Source: Ceriagrion tenellum (lineage: Eukaryota > Arthropoda > Insecta > Odonata > Coenagrionidae). From it: a stretch of DNA of 64,000 bases. This document shows, piece after piece, positions 41,854 through 54,652 of the stretch; positions within the stretch are counted from its first letter, which is position 1; each line of letters starts with the position of its first letter. Both the position numbers and the translations under genes were made by a program. The stretch covers positions 35,728,795-35,792,794 of the forward strand of contig OY720633.1 in NCBI GenBank assembly GCA_963169105.1. Direction: 5' to 3'. The notes under the pieces were generated by a model that searched no databases, was not told where the DNA came from, and worked only from the letters and a program-made list of their open reading frames with translations.

Positions 41854-44349
41854 CATGGGCGTAGCTAGATGGGTCCCGGGTGGGGGTGGGAGGGCAGCCC
41901 CAGAAGGCTCGTGGTCCCACTGAAAAATTTGACAAATTGTTATTGTGGCGGCCACGTGCCACACTGCGCTGGCAACCGCAAGCCTGTGCCCGAGCCACGG
42001 CACGGCGGTGCAGTCCCTTTCTGGAGAGTTGGCGAGTATGCCTGACTCAGGGAGGTGGGAATATACTAATGTACACAGATGCGGCATGAGGCCCTGGGGC
42101 AATTGGACAGGCTGAGGCACACTCCTGAATACTTACCCACAACACTTGAGTCGAAACTTTACATATACATAAATATACGTGGCTAAAAACAGCAGTCTGA
42201 GCTACTATTTTTACCGTAACTCTTGAACGGTTTGAGCTACATTGCCGAGATTTATAGGATATATGCTCAAGGTATATAGAAAAAATCCTGCAAGTTTCAT
42301 TTAATTCTCTGTTGTAGTTTAAAACACCATAAGCGTAAGCCTGAATCTCTCAGTTACTCGACCCAGTCGATGGTGGTGCTCGGCTGTGGCGGCTGCTCAG
42401 CCCATGGGTTGACCCTTCACCTTACCCACCAACTCACATGCCTACTCCCCCCATCTCCCTGGCCACACTCTTCCAGGCGCGCACGCTCTCTCCTCTCTCT
42501 CACAAGATGTTTCTGGATGCTTCCAGGCCCTCATATGGCTGAGTATATATTGCACCAGTGCACCTGGCACAGCATTTCAGTTCTGTTTACTGTCGGATTT
42601 TATTTCTCGATCTCATGAAGCTATATCTCATTCACGCACTGTGTTCATCCCTGCACATCTCCCTTCACTACGCATAGTGTCCACGTGTTTTTCAGTGCGA
42701 CAAGTGTTATGTTTATTTCAGAGCCAGTTTATTTTCCAGTGTAACGATTGTCCACACCACAATCAGTGTTTCACCAGTTGTTTTCACGCATGAGTGTGTA
42801 GTGTTGTGCAGTTAATTAAGTTTTGCACATTCCTGTGATTTTTCCCTTCTATTCTGTTTTTCTCTTGGTGCAAGATGAAGAAAGTTTCAGATATTCAATC
42901 ATTTTTCAAGATAACTCTCTCTCCCTCTCCAAGAAATAGTCAACGTGAAGATGATGATCCTCCCAAAGACGACTGCACATCCCCCTCCTCTGCACCATCA
43001 ACGTTTGAAATTTCATCGAAACCCACAGATGAAAAAATGGAAGTAACCGAGGAAAGAGCATCTGAACCGGCAGATCTTGGTTATTAAAAAACTGGACTGA
43101 AACAACCCAAAATTAATTTCCTGAAAGCACTCTTTGGTGACAGAAACTGATCATTTTCCAATGCTAACTATGAAAAACACCAGTGGTTGGAGTACAGTGT
43201 GGAAAAAGATCGAGCATACTGCTTTGTGTGTAGACTTTTCTGTACCGGGGTTGTTCGAGACCAAAACAAAAAGTTCATTCAAACAGGGATTTCCAAATGG
43301 AAAAAATTAAAAGATGCAATCGAAAAACATGAAAAATCAGGACCTCATTCAGATTGCCATCAAAAGTATCTGGGGTACCAAATGGCTAACATATCTGGTA
43401 CTGTACACAAGAGAGTCGTAAATCAGAGTAAAAAAATGTTACTTGACAGAAGTAGCTGACATCATTTCCTGTCTCAGTTGTCAAAGCATGCCACTGAGAG
43501 GGCATGATGAGAGCTCTGAATCTCAGAATAGGGGAAACTTTGTCGAATTGTGTAAGCTTTTGTGAAGTATGACTTTTTTGCAAAACATTGTGAGCAGTGC
43601 CTTAACTACTGCAGCCCAACAGTTCAGAACGAAATAATAGAAGTTGCAGCCGGTCTAATTCTTCAAGAAATGGTAAAGGAAGTGTCGGAGTGTGGGTTTT
43701 ATTCATTGGTGGTTGATGAAGCCAAATGTTACAAAGAAGAACAGTTGTCAGTAGTTTTGAGGTACATAAGAGGATTGTAGCCCATCGAAAGGTTTCTGGG
43801 TTTCTTAAATTGTTTCACAGCAAGAGATGCTGAGTTGCTAAGCCTGCTGATTCAAGATTGTTTAGCTAAATACAGCTTAGGCGATATACCAATGATTGGA
43901 CAATCATATCATGGTGCCAGCGTAATGTCGGGAAAGAACACAGGTCTCCAGGTGAAAATGAAAGAGTTACACCCACTTGCAATTTATATCCACTGCTTAG
44001 CTCACAAAGTAAATTTGGCCATTGTCCATTCCTGCAATGATATCCAGTCAGCTAACATTTTCTTCAATACTCTTGAAGCCCTTCATATGCACTATTCACA
44101 TCCTGGTAATCATGCCATCTCAGCAGAGATTCTAAAGAAGCTTGGCATTAAGGGTGGAAAATAAATGGGGAGCTTAAGTAGTAAAAGATGGAGCTGCCAT
44201 TACACAAATTGTACCGTACATCCATACCAATCATGCCATTCCCTTTCGGGGTAGGCACAGTCAAAATGTTTCACTCACAAACACACATTTGTACACCTAA
44301 CTCTGCTTCAATAATTTCCTCTGTACTGACCTATCCTTGCAAACCTCTT

Positions 44350-46191
44350 TTGCCTCATTTACCCCAATACAATGCTTCATTCACGCCCTCCTGTTTTTAA
44401 GACTCCTAAATTTCCTCCTCCTAAGAATTTCCTCAACCACATTCAACCACAACTTTCTCAGTGTACCTCTCCCTCTCACACCATTCAATTCACTCTTCTT
44501 TACCTGTTTCGTTATTCGACTCTCATTTATTCTCTCAATATGGCCAAACCAACAAAGCACACTCCTTTCATATATGTCCATTACTGGAGCATCAAAGCCA
44601 CATTCAATTATTACCCATTCATTCCTGACTATCCATCCTACTTTTGCAGCAAAGACTCCTCAGATAACTCATACCCACGGCGTTTAGTCTACTCTTATGT
44701 CTATCCTGATACACCCATGTTTCACTACCATATAGCAAAGTGGGAAGAAGTACACTTTTAAACATGGCAATTTTCGCTTCCTTAGACAAGCACTCATTCC
44801 TTGATATGCTCCACATGCTACCTACCACTTTCCTTCCAGCATTCGCACGTCTCTTTATCTCCTCATCTATTCTTCCATCTTTCGCATACATCTTACCTCA
44901 GTACACAAAATCATCCACCTGTTCAATTACTTCACCATTCGCCCTCATCATACAGTTATTCTCCCCATTCTCCTTATCAAAAACTACTACTTTAGTCTTG
45001 TATGCATTTACCCTCAATTCCATTCTCTCTGCTGATTCACAAAAATTATCTAGGAGCTTCTCTAATCCCTGTTGGCTCTCTGAGATCAAAACAGCATCAT
45101 CCGCATATAGTAGAACTCACAGGTTTACAATTCCAATGAAAACACTTGTCGTTTTCACTACATGCGTCTCTAACACATTTATCCATAAATACATTAAACA
45201 GCCATGGTGGCATTACACATTCTTGCTTTCAACCCTGTTTTATTGCAAACCAATCACTCAGTACCCCATTAACTCTCACACTTGCCTTACTATTGTCATA
45301 CATCGCCATCATAACATTCAATAACTGTCCATTCACTCCATATTCCTTTAAAACCTTCCACCTCTTTCTTTCTGTTAACCCTGTCATATGCCTTCTCTAA
45401 ATCAACAAATGCACAATATCCTTTCTTTCGGACGCCCATACATTTTTCTATCTCTTGCTGAAGTACGAAAAGCTTGTCACTACATCATCTCCCAGGCATA
45501 AACCCACACTGCACACCCCATATTCTGTCGGAAGTCAAATTTCTCACTCTGTCAATTAAAATTTTGCTGAACACTTTTCCCGGAATGCTCAATAAACTAA
45601 TGGCCCGATAATTATTACATTCTGTCTTTCCTCCCTTCCCTTTGTACAATGGAACGATTATTTCATTCTTCCAATCCACTGGAATAACAGAAGCCTGTAA
45701 ACATAAATTATATTGTTCACACAACCGACACATGAGTAAATTACACCCACACTTTCACTGGATATCCCATCCACACCTGCATCCTTCCCATTTTTCAATA
45801 CTTTCACAGCCATTATGACCTCCTTTACATTGATCTCCTTTTCCATCATTATATTCTCGCATACTACTTTGTAAGGCTCATAGTCAGTGCCTGCAACATT
45901 ATCATATAATTCTTCAAAATACTCCCTCCAGCAGTCCCTGATATTGTTCTCATCCCACACAATCTCTCCATTTTTGTTCTTTAATGCATTCATTCCCCTG
46001 ACTTCACCAATCTTAGTACTTTTTACCCACTTCCAAAACAGCTTTTTATGGCCTTCAAAATCACTCTGCATCTTGCTAGCTTCATCCACATGCATTCTTT
46101 CCTTGCTCTTTCCCAATGATTTTGCCTTCATTCTTTTTCTTTCTGTAAATTTCACATGCCTTAGTATGCTCTTCCTAAGATTTGGCAACAA
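44350..46191 (-). pseudogene. LINE reverse transcriptase (copy 2)
   Basis: Fragments from 46191 downwards: FWKWVKSTKIGEVRGMNALK, IRDCWREYFEELYDNVAG, VLKNGKDAGVDGISSE, then ISLLSIPGKVFSKILIDRVR and WGVQCGFMPGR. An internal gap of about 300 bp includes the DKLFVLQQ-type and YADD areas in broken frames. The C-terminal parts are ISESQQGLEKLLDNFCESA, LLPTLLYGSETWVYQDRHKS and CWFGHIERINESRITKQ. It lies in the same place and order as copy 1. Confidence 0.85.
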
Positions 46192-46589
46192 TCAAATTCT
46201 TGTGCACCTCTTTCTTTTCCCTGACTGTAATTTTCACTTCTTCATTCCACCAAGCATCACCTTTCATTCTTCCTACCACTCCTTTTCCACATATGCTTTC
46301 AGCAAATTCTACAATCACTCCTTTTAAATACTCCCTTGCATCATTCTCTTTTCTGATATACTCGTCTCATTCTCTCTGCTTCAAGGATAGAGCATCCTCA
46401 AGCATGCAACCATACTGCATTCTTACCTCACTGTCTAGCAACCTCTCCACTTTAACTCTCAACTGCTTACGCGCAGCATTCTTTCTTGGCACTCACTTTC
46501 TGCCCAGATTCACTTTGGAGAGTACCAAATATTGGTCTGTTCCACATTCAGCACCCCTCATCACTGGCGTGTCCCACACCTACTTCCTC

Positions 46590-47384
46590 AATCTCTCATC
46601 ATACACAATGAAATCAATCATGCTTTTACAACCACCCCTTTGCCAAGTATGCATATGTATTCTCATATGTTTAAACCATGTATTCGACACAAACAATCTT
46701 TTTTCCAAGCACACACTCACTACTTTTTCACCATTATCATTCACTCGAGGGTAACCAAATGGCCCAACCACTCTCTCAGATGCATCCTACCTCACACCAA
46801 CCCAGCCATTTATGTCACCTAGTACAATTATTCTCTCACCAGGGTCACATTCATTCAAAACCTCTCAGTTTTTTCAAACACTCATCTTTCACACTGTCAC
46901 TCTCTCCATCCACTGGTGCATAGCACGCCACAATCACAACTCTCCTAATACCTACTTTCATGCGAACCCAGAGCAATCTAGGGGATACTAACTCGTTCTT
47001 CCTTACCAGTAACTTAGCTCTCTCATTAACAATGAGTCGTACACCTTGAGTGCCATGTACATTATCGTCAACTCCTGACCACAGTGCCAGACCTCCGCCA
47101 TCTACTGTAATAACATCCTGCCCCTTGCGCTTAGTTTCACATAAACACAAAACATCCATTTGTCTCACTTTCATTTCATTCAACAACTCTTGCTCTTTTC
47201 CATATACTCCTCTCACATTCCAAGTACCGATAGCCCAGGTCGTATTGCTATGTCCGTATCTTGATGGGCCAACCTTATTCAGCATCCGCCGCCCATCGTG
47301 ACTTTGGCTGTCCAAGGCTACTTTTTTCTGTTTTGAGTAAGGATTAATAGAGTATGCAAGGTTACCAGCCTTTGCAGTACCCAC
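46590..47384 (-). pseudogene. LINE endonuclease domain (copy 2)
   Basis: From 47384 the frame reads TTWAIGTWNVRGVYGKEQEL (catalytic Asn of the APE-type endonuclease), MDVLCLCETKRKGQDVI (catalytic Glu) and RRVVIVACYAPVDGESDSVK (Tyr/Asp block). A shift near 46850 leads on to TWFKHMRIHMHTWQRGGC and DFIVYDERLRK, the endonuclease end. Family resemblance is to RTE/craniofacial-development-protein-2-like endonucleases. Confidence 0.85.
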
Positions 47385-48941
47385 ACCACGTGCAGCTTTC
47401 CCTGCTAATGGTTACTGCACTCTACCGGTCAGATTTGGCACATTTTCACCAGTATGCCACAAGAGAAACCAAAGTTTAGTAATACCCTAGGCCCGCTTTC
47501 ACTATTCTACTCAAGCTAGGATCCCTTCTGAAAGGACACCTTGAGAGCCAGCATACCATTGCCCACGACCCACCACTAGGAGGTATATGCGGTGTACTGA
47601 CACACTGGGTCACACACAAATTGTAATGTTGTAATAAATAACTTCTACACAATCAAAGAAGCCCTTGAGGAGGAAATCAATGATGCATGAGAAGGGGGTA
47701 TGGTGGAGGCCATCGGTTTGTGGAGATCTATCACAAAATCTGAATTTATTGTTAATCTCGTAATCCATTCAGTTTTATCGTTGACCAATGTGCTGAGTAA
47801 GTATTTGCAAGGCCTAGATGCAACGCTCGGGAGAGCAAGTTCAGTTATTGCCAGCATTCAAACTACTTTCGCAGAGAGCAGAAATAATTTTGGTGGTTTA
47901 TGGGCCGAGATAGTAGAATTCGCGAACAACAACAACAATTCGCTAGAGCCTGTGTCTGTCTCAAAGAAAAGAAGGCAGCAGCTGCCCATAAAAATGAGCG
48001 ATTACTATGTTGAAACTACCATAGGAAAAAGGCAGCTGACCGACCTACCATCTGACACCAACACCAACCCTCGAGACTACTGGTAAATCAATGTGTACAA
48101 AAGGTTTTTGGATAACAGTATTTTACATTTTCAGCACAGGTTTGAGTCTGTTCCCCTGGCAAAGGCAGCGGATGCCTTTACCCAATTGAACTTGGCTGAA
48201 GCTGAAGATTTCATAAATAATTACAAAGAAATTTTGAATACTGATAAAATTCCTTAAATGCCAAGGCAACAGTATTGAGAAATATATTAAAAAACAAGGA
48301 AATTGAGGTCAACCTTAAAAATGTCGTAACAGAAATAAATGAAGACATCATGCCGAATGTTTACAGACTTCTCCGACTAGCAATCAGCCTGCCCGTCAGC
48401 TCGGGCAGAGGTCAAAGAAGTTTTTCAGTCATGCGAAGAATCAAGTTGTGGGTTCGCTCTACAACTGGCCAATCAAGATTTTCATCTATCCATTCTTCAT
48501 ATCGAAAAAGCACCTGTTAAAGAAAGGGTTCCCGGAACTACCATCATTGAACATTTTTGTCAAAAAATACAGAAAATTCCTGTTAACCAAATTTTTTGTT
48601 ACTTTTCTTTGTTTTCACTTTAAATAAATATTGAAGTTGTATTTAATTTATTAGCAGATAACTATCCCAAAGTTTACTATTATCCCTCTGAAAATGTGTG
48701 AAACCTCTTTGAAAATAAATACAATTTTATTTTCCAACTCAGTGTGATCATTTTCTAGCCAACAACAATCCCTTTCAGTATTCTACAAAAATGTCATCAG
48801 AAGTTAGGCTTCATTTAAGTTCTGAGAAGGTAAAATTTTAAAAATTTTCCGGACCCCTCTTGGGGGTACTCCGTACCCTCCTAGAGGGTGGGTGGTCCCA
48901 TGCTTCCCCCCCTTCAACCAGATTCCCTAGCTACACCCATG

Positions 48942-50206
48942 GCCCTTTACAGTTCTACTACAATAGTAACACATGTAGTATAGGACAAGAGAGTAAAAAT
49001 TTGAGCAGGTTGAAGCTGAAACTGCTAACCATAGGTTGTGAAACAATGACTTGAAACGCTTGTAGCTCTTGGAAGCTTCCTATAAGATGCACACAGTTAA
49101 ATAAAAAGATATTGTGCCCTTCACTTACCTTCTTTTCTTCTGAATTAAAAAAATGGAATAAACAAAGAATCAAATGATGAATGCGTAGTGTTATTAACAT
49201 TATAAATGTATATTCAGTTAATGTGTGCACCTATGATACTTTGATTCCCACCATTTAATCTTGGCAAAAATGTGTGTGAAGAGAATACAATAGTACTCTA
49301 GATAATTATGGGTAAGTAATACTAAAAGATGTCTTTTGGGAAGCAGATCATTCAACATTAATTAATGCATACATTATGAACTACACAATCTAGCAACATT
49401 TCCTATCATGGAGGCATCATTAGTACAACAAAAGTTGCTCCAAATGATCCATTGTGCAGGGATGAATAAATTAACTCCTTTTTGGTCGATATTATATTTA
49501 TTTCCTCCTCATTCCTGCTTCCTTAAATAATGGAAATATCACCAACTGCTTCGGCAGTGGGAATGATTTACATATAACTTTGTGCACATTGTTATACTGA
49601 AAAACAAAATAAGAAATAAAATACATCTCTTCAGTGACTAGTGGCCTGAAACGTACGCGCAGTGGTAAAATGTGGCCTCATCCTCCAAATTCTCTCCCTG
49701 GTAGACTTGCCCAGAATTGAACATCCCAAGAGCATGAGGAATTTTAAAGTATAGCAGTCAAAATTTTTCTCTTTCATTCTATAGAACAAGGAAAAAAATA
49801 AATGCCCGTTTCCTTCCCATTGTTCATCACTTCCGTCCAAAGTACACTACATTCTTTTTCACAAACAAACAACAAAGGTTATTCCCTCATAAAAATTGCC
49901 AAGGGACAGGGCCTACCGGGCCACTTCACTTTAGTAATGATGCCTGTGACTAGTGATTTTTACAAACCTGCTATCCAATTTCCCAATAGGAGAACTATAT
50001 TCCCAGTATCTACAAAAAGCAGAGTTTTCACCCCGGCATCAGTATTACAAGTTCCCACATTGTTCCCAGTTTCTCCCTCATCCTCCAGTGCACAAATGAA
50101 GTTTTAAAAAGCCCTCAACTTGTTTCTTTGTAATTACCTCTCTGCATGACAGTGAATTTGACCTTACACTCTCCAGAGAACAGGCAGTTTCATTCAGTTA
50201 CATTTT
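48942..50206. other. Spacer downstream of arginine kinase
   Basis: No coding similarity. The arginine kinase 3' UTR probably covers about 50190-50893. Confidence 0.45.
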
Positions 50207-50212
50207 TTTATT
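50207..50212 (-). terminator. Candidate arginine kinase polyadenylation signal
   Basis: Minus-strand AATAAA about 680 bp after the stop codon. Other AT-rich hexamers lie further down, so use of this one is only a guess. Confidence 0.3.
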
Positions 50213-50893
50213 TTACGACAGCATATTTATCATTACACACCAATTCATTTAGCACTTGATGTTCATTTCATTGTGCTACATCAATTTAGCTCCAAGATGT
50301 ATGAAGGCATCCATTACCACTGATTTTAAACTTGTTGAACCTGAGAATCCTGAAATCAGCATCTCTCAACCATCCAGTAGATACAGTTTCAATTCCATTA
50401 ATGCAGAACACAAGAAAATAGGTGCTTCTTCAAGATTTTCATTTAATAGAAGTACTTATCACTTGTACAAGGCACCCAGAGCCTGAATTGCAGATGGAGA
50501 ACAACATAACATATGGGTGCACTTATGGAATTTTCCCTCATTAAAGGAAGAGATAATTTTGACAGACTGATTTTTTGCAAAGTCTTTCAAAGTTGACAGA
50601 ACTTCTGACCTTCGTAGAGGATACATTGATGAAGGAATCCAGGTATGGCACTGTCCATGGGAGTCAACTCCTCAAAGATAGTAGCAGAGTCTCTTCACAG
50701 ACTGCAGATTTTTTTATGAGGGACTGTGAGGAAAATTTGAGATGGTAGAGTGGGCCTTTTGTTGTCTCATTTTTTTAGGGTGACTCCCAGTGATTTTTGG
50801 GATGAGCAGTAAGGATGTGTGTTTATGTCATGAAGAGGTGGAAGGAGAGGCAGGGGTTGGGGAGCCTGCAGTGGGGTCTCATTGTCAACCACC

Positions 50894-51043
50894 TCACAGC
50901 TCCTTCTCAATCTTGATCATTTCCAAGATTCCATCATTCATTTCCTTGACGGCATCATATTCTGTAAGACCCATGCGCCTCTTGTTGGAAATGTCATAAA
51001 CTCCACCCTCAGCTTCCGTGTGCTCTCCTCGCGTGCCACGGAC
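50894..51043 (-). CDS. Argk: Arginine kinase exon 5 (C-terminus)
   Basis: 150 nt including the TGA stop at 50896-50894. The acceptor is tcttcag|GTCCGT. Encodes VRGTRGEHTEAEGG (flexible loop with the second catalytic Glu), VYDISNKRRMGLTEYDAVKE and the C-terminal helix ending KIEKEL. Confidence 0.96.
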   Translation of the reverse strand, partial: VRGTRGEHTEAEGGVYDISNKRRMGLTEYDAVKEMNDGILEMIKIEKEL

Positions 51044-54000
51044 CTGAAGATTATAAGATAAAATATAATCAGTATTGAAAATACTTCTTCAGATCCAGCA
51101 TATATTTTTATGAACAGTGATTCCCATCTAATGGTAGAAAAAAATATAAATTGGACTGATGAAAATGCAAGAAACAGACTTCAATCATTTTGATGAAAAC
51201 TTAAATTATAATAAGTTTTTTAAGAATGATTAGTGTCCAGAAAAATTATATACACTTTCTTTGAAAATACCCAGATTTTTTCTTTATCTATTTAGATTAT
51301 CTTTCGAACTTGAAATTTTGTGTGTGGGAGCTTACGTACAGGGTGTGAAGAGGAAAAATTTTGTGAAAATTTTCAATTTCCCATTGCATAAAGGCTATGT
51401 TTCAATGATTATTCAAAATAGTGACTAAAAACATGGATTAGCCAAATAACTCATAATGCTTTCTCAGTTATTTTAGTATGGTTATGTAAGCTAAACACTG
51501 ATGTAGATAGTGAAATGTATATCATACCTGGAGGTTGAAGCGAGCTGCAACTTCTTCCAGCTTGGCCTTGTTGGCGGCCAGCTTGGGCAGCTTGATGTGA
51601 ACAGATGCACGCACAGTGGTTCCCAAGTTGGATGGGCAGAAGGTAAGGAAACCCAGGCGGTCATTGTGAGAGAAGGGGACTCGCTTCTCAACATCATTGA
51701 CGGCAGTGACTAGTCGGCGGTAGACCTGTCCCAGGTCACCTCCCATTTGCATGGAGATGAGGCGAAGGTGATCCTCTTCATTGCACCACACCAAGAAGGT
51801 TTTGTTTTCATTGTGATAGATACCTCGTCCCTCAGGCCAGAAGCGGCAGGCATTGGCAGCCTAAATTATAAGTACATGGAGCATTAAGATGCATATGTAG
51901 TTATTTATCAACATTTTAAAACTGTTATTTAGACTCTCATGTAAAGATACCTATGTAGTTTATTAGCAATGCTTCTTTGCTACTCATTAATATGAAAGCT
52001 AACTACAGGGAGAGATTCTGTTGTTAGTAGGTCATGATGGTTGGAAATAATTAAACATACAGTTTATATAACTTTTGTGGAGAAAGCAAGTATTTTTTTT
52101 TGGTAACCAATCCTCCTAATATCCTCTTAACTAGCACAATTAATAGCAGCTGATCGGAAAGGTAAGTATAAAAATGTATTTTTTGTTGACTTTAATACCA
52201 ATATGTTTACAAAAAAGTGAACCACACATCATAAAGGCAGAAAAGATTTTTCACCCAGCCAAGTCACAAATAATATGCTTCTTGAGAAACTGGTCAATTA
52301 AGTAAGGAATGTGAATTGTACCAGAACTCCGTGCATTCAAATTCTGAGAATGCTTTGGTTTTCACCTTCGTGGTGATGAAACACAAATATTGATAATATG
52401 AAAGTTTTGCATTTCTTGCCCTCTGTGAAATTCACTTGGATATATAGCACAGAATCATCTCATGCATTTAGAGAAAAAACTTTTCTTGGAAATATGAGTT
52501 CAACCTTTTATAATAAAATTTTATTTTTCCCTAAATTAAAAGTATCTACTCATGTGGAACTCTTGTGCCAATTTTTGGCACTTCTAAATATATTGATGCT
52601 TGAACTACCAACTTATATAGGTAATAAACTGACTTTTCAATGAAAAATTAAATGACCAAAACTAGGACCTGAACTCATCCTGATATTTTCATGGCGAAAT
52701 TGCCTATACATATTCTCCTCTGCTGGCAATTCATTAGAATTACCTTGGTGGCAAGTTCTAAAGCACTAAGAATTAAACTTGCAAGGGTTCACATAATGTC
52801 TGCAGCCATTCTCAAATTCAATAAATACACTATGCTGAAGAGAAAGTGAACCATATGCCATTTTTCAGACAAGGAGGTTTTAAACTATGAGGAGTCATGT
52901 AAGGAAAACCAGCCCACAGCAATGACTATCATTCAAGTAAGAGCTTTTATCCTACATTGGTCATAAAATCTTAATTGCTCAAGAAGGCTTTTCAGTTTGT
53001 GTCAATTTTGCCAACATAGATCAGGTAGTACATTAATTTATTACATTCTCTTGGGTTGTATTGAGGGGTAACATCAACAAGGCAACCTTATAAATAGCAC
53101 ACTCTTTGAGCTAATGGAAACTTATCCTTTTTATCTCTAGTCTCACCTGCAAGAAGCGGTCACCCTCCTTGAACAGGAAGTGATCATCAATGAGCTTCTG
53201 CTGGACTTCCTTGGTCATGCCCTTAAGAGGGTAGAAGTTACCCTTGAGTTCTCCAGTGAGTCCACACAGGGTTGTGGAGACCTTCTCCATCATCTCAGTG
53301 TACTGGGCTTGGGTGAGGCAGGGGTTGAAAGGATAGCCCTCCATGGAGCGACCACAGCGCACACGGGTTGAAATCACATACTCACCCTGAAATCAGATGT
53401 AATTACATCATAAACAACTAGTTACTTTTTTAGTAATGGCAGTCAGAAATTAGTCCTTATAATGAGAGGCACATCTCTCATGAATTTTTGGGTAAGATTT
53501 TTTTTTACTTCAGGCTTTCAAACCCATTCAAATATATCCTAAAGCTAATGAACAACAGTAAACCATATAAATCTTTGCAGAATACAACAATTTTCTCAAT
53601 ATGGAATTAAACCTGGTTACTTAGTTTTTTTATTTATATTACTTCATGAGCAAGAGCCATATATTCCCATTGATAAAAATTCTAAACACAGCAATGAATT
53701 TTGATTTCCATTTCTTTATCTCATCAAAAGATGCTGCTACCATTTAACTTGCATTTGTTCATCATTTATTCAAAAACATCATTGAATTGCAACAGATAAT
53801 AGTATATTTTAACTAATGCACCAACTACATGAAGTGTCTTCTAGGCCAAAAATGTTCTCATCAGCCAACTCTAAAGATTGATTTTGAGAGTTATAAATAA
53901 ATTTATTACGCACATCTATGAGATTAAGTTGTGATTTCAATTGTTAGTTGACACTGTCAAACTGATTTTGAAAATTAATTACTCAAACGATAGCACTTTA

Positions 54001-54652
54001 TTTGGTACATAGACTTTTCAGATGGTCAATTACAGAGATGATGTTTAAGCATTAAATGAAGACAGAACAATGATTTTTTTCAAACATTTTTCACAAATTT
54101 TACAGAAGATAATAGGAAATATGGACCATAAAACAAGAATTTACATACAGCGTTAATATGGGTTCCCTTTACGATGCATTCACTTTATGATCTGCATGCT
54201 ATTGCGTGTGAATTTCAAATATTATTTTGGCAATTTTTGACTTGCATAGTTTATTACACCTTCTTAACAATCTTAACCCTTGTGAACAAACTGCACTGTT
54301 TATGATAGCATGGTATTAATAATTATTGTCATGTGCAAACCGATCCCACTGCCAGTAAAAATACTGGTTCACATTAAGTCTGAATTCACTTCACAAATGG
54401 TTCCGTGGAACACATTAATATCGTCAAGCGGGGATCTACTGAAATAGAATTTATAATAAAATTCCAAACTTACAGCTGGGTCAAGGTTGCCCATGGTGTC
54501 AACATCTCCCCAGTTCTTGGGTGGGTGCTTGTCGGTCTTCTTGAATCCACCATGGTAATCTTCAATGATGGGGTCAAAGATGTCAGCGAACACGGTGTAT
54601 GCCTCAGCGTCTGGGGCATAGATACCAACACCAGAGTCGTGGTTCTCAAGAC
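50894..54652 (-). CDS. Argk: Arginine kinase, exons 2-5 (N-terminal exon not located)
   Basis: Exons on the minus strand are 54652-54474, 53386-53147, 51860-51528 and 51043-50894, with GT-AG borders and consistent phases, ending in TGA. They give about 300 residues. The classic enzyme has about 355, so roughly 56 N-terminal residues are missing. Arginine kinase reversibly moves phosphate between ATP and arginine as an energy buffer in muscle and nerve. Visible marks are the guanidino-specificity region LENHDSGVGIYAPDAEAYTV, STRVRCGRSMEGYPFNPCL, catalytic Glu in FLVWCNEEDH, the reactive Cys in LGFLTFCPSNLGTT, and RGTRGEHTEAEGGVYDISN with the second catalytic Glu. All expected residues in these segments are present, so the gene looks functional. 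Confidence 0.96.
51528..51860 (-). CDS. Argk: Arginine kinase exon 4 (catalytic core)
   Basis: 333 nt, 111 codons, phase 0. The acceptor is atttag|GCTGCC and the donor is CAG|GTATGA. Encodes AANACRFWPEGRGIY, then WCNEEDHLRLISMQMGGDLG (catalytic Glu, nucleotide-binding Arg), VPFSHNDRLGFLTFCPSNLG with the conserved cysteine signature, and ASVHIKLPKLAANKAKLEEV. Confidence 0.96.
53147..53386 (-). CDS. Argk: Arginine kinase exon 3
   Basis: 240 nt, 80 codons, phase 0 at both ends. The acceptor is tttcag|GGTGAG and the donor is CAG|GTGAGA. Encodes GEYVISTRVRCGRSMEGYPF, a helical middle part, and LIDDHFLFKEGDRFLQ. It contains the start of the ATP-guanido phosphotransferase catalytic domain and nucleotide-binding arginines (STRVR). 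Confidence 0.95.
54474..54652 (-). CDS. Argk: Arginine kinase exon 2 (substrate-specificity region)
   Basis: 179 nt starting in phase 1 after acceptor cccccag. Encodes LENHDSGVGIYAPDAEAYTV, FDPIIEDYHGGFKK and GDVDTMGNLDPA, then a GTAAGT donor. The preceding codon is split (G|GT), as in other insect arginine kinases where SG precedes LENHDSG. Confidence 0.95.

Larger units (their letters stand above)
44214..47613 (-). mobile_element. RTE-like LINE copy 2, near full length (about 3.4 kb)
   Basis: Flanked by the 12-bp TSD ACACAAATTGTA (44202-44213 and 47614-47625) inside the hAT transposase. The 3' end at 44214 has the same CCCCGAAAGGGAATGGC hairpin and GGTATG-type tail as copy 1. The 5' side includes an apurinic-type endonuclease and about 230 bp of leader, so it may be full length. 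The order is endonuclease then RT. Frameshifts and stops throughout. Confidence 0.9.
42875..48520 (+). pseudogene. hAT transposase with TTF/ZMYM-type finger, split by a LINE
   Basis: Starts MKKVSDIQSFFKITLSPSP, the usual N-terminus of ZMYM1-like hAT proteins. The TTF finger region EKDRAYCFVCRLFCTG follows, then the DUF4371-type domain (FFAKHCEQCLNYCSPTVQNE, YSLVVDEAKCYKEEQ with the first catalytic Asp) and IHCLAHKVNLAIVHSC. The LINE enters after 44213. Beyond it come the helical segment (IQTTFAESRNNF, KKRRQQLPIKMSDYY) and the dimerisation motif RSFSVMRRIKLWVRSTTGQS. Several stops (near 43085, 43150, 43780, 48085) show decay apart from the LINE. Confidence 0.85.
41854..48941 (+). mobile_element. 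hAT transposon (ZMYM-type) with nested LINE
   Basis: The left end CATGGGCGTAGCTAG and inverted right end CATGGGTGTAGCTAG match with one change. After the LINE and its TSD are set aside the element is about 3.7 kb. No exact 8-bp TSD could be fixed, so the outermost base is uncertain. It carries a plus-strand transposase at 42875-48520. Confidence 0.78.
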
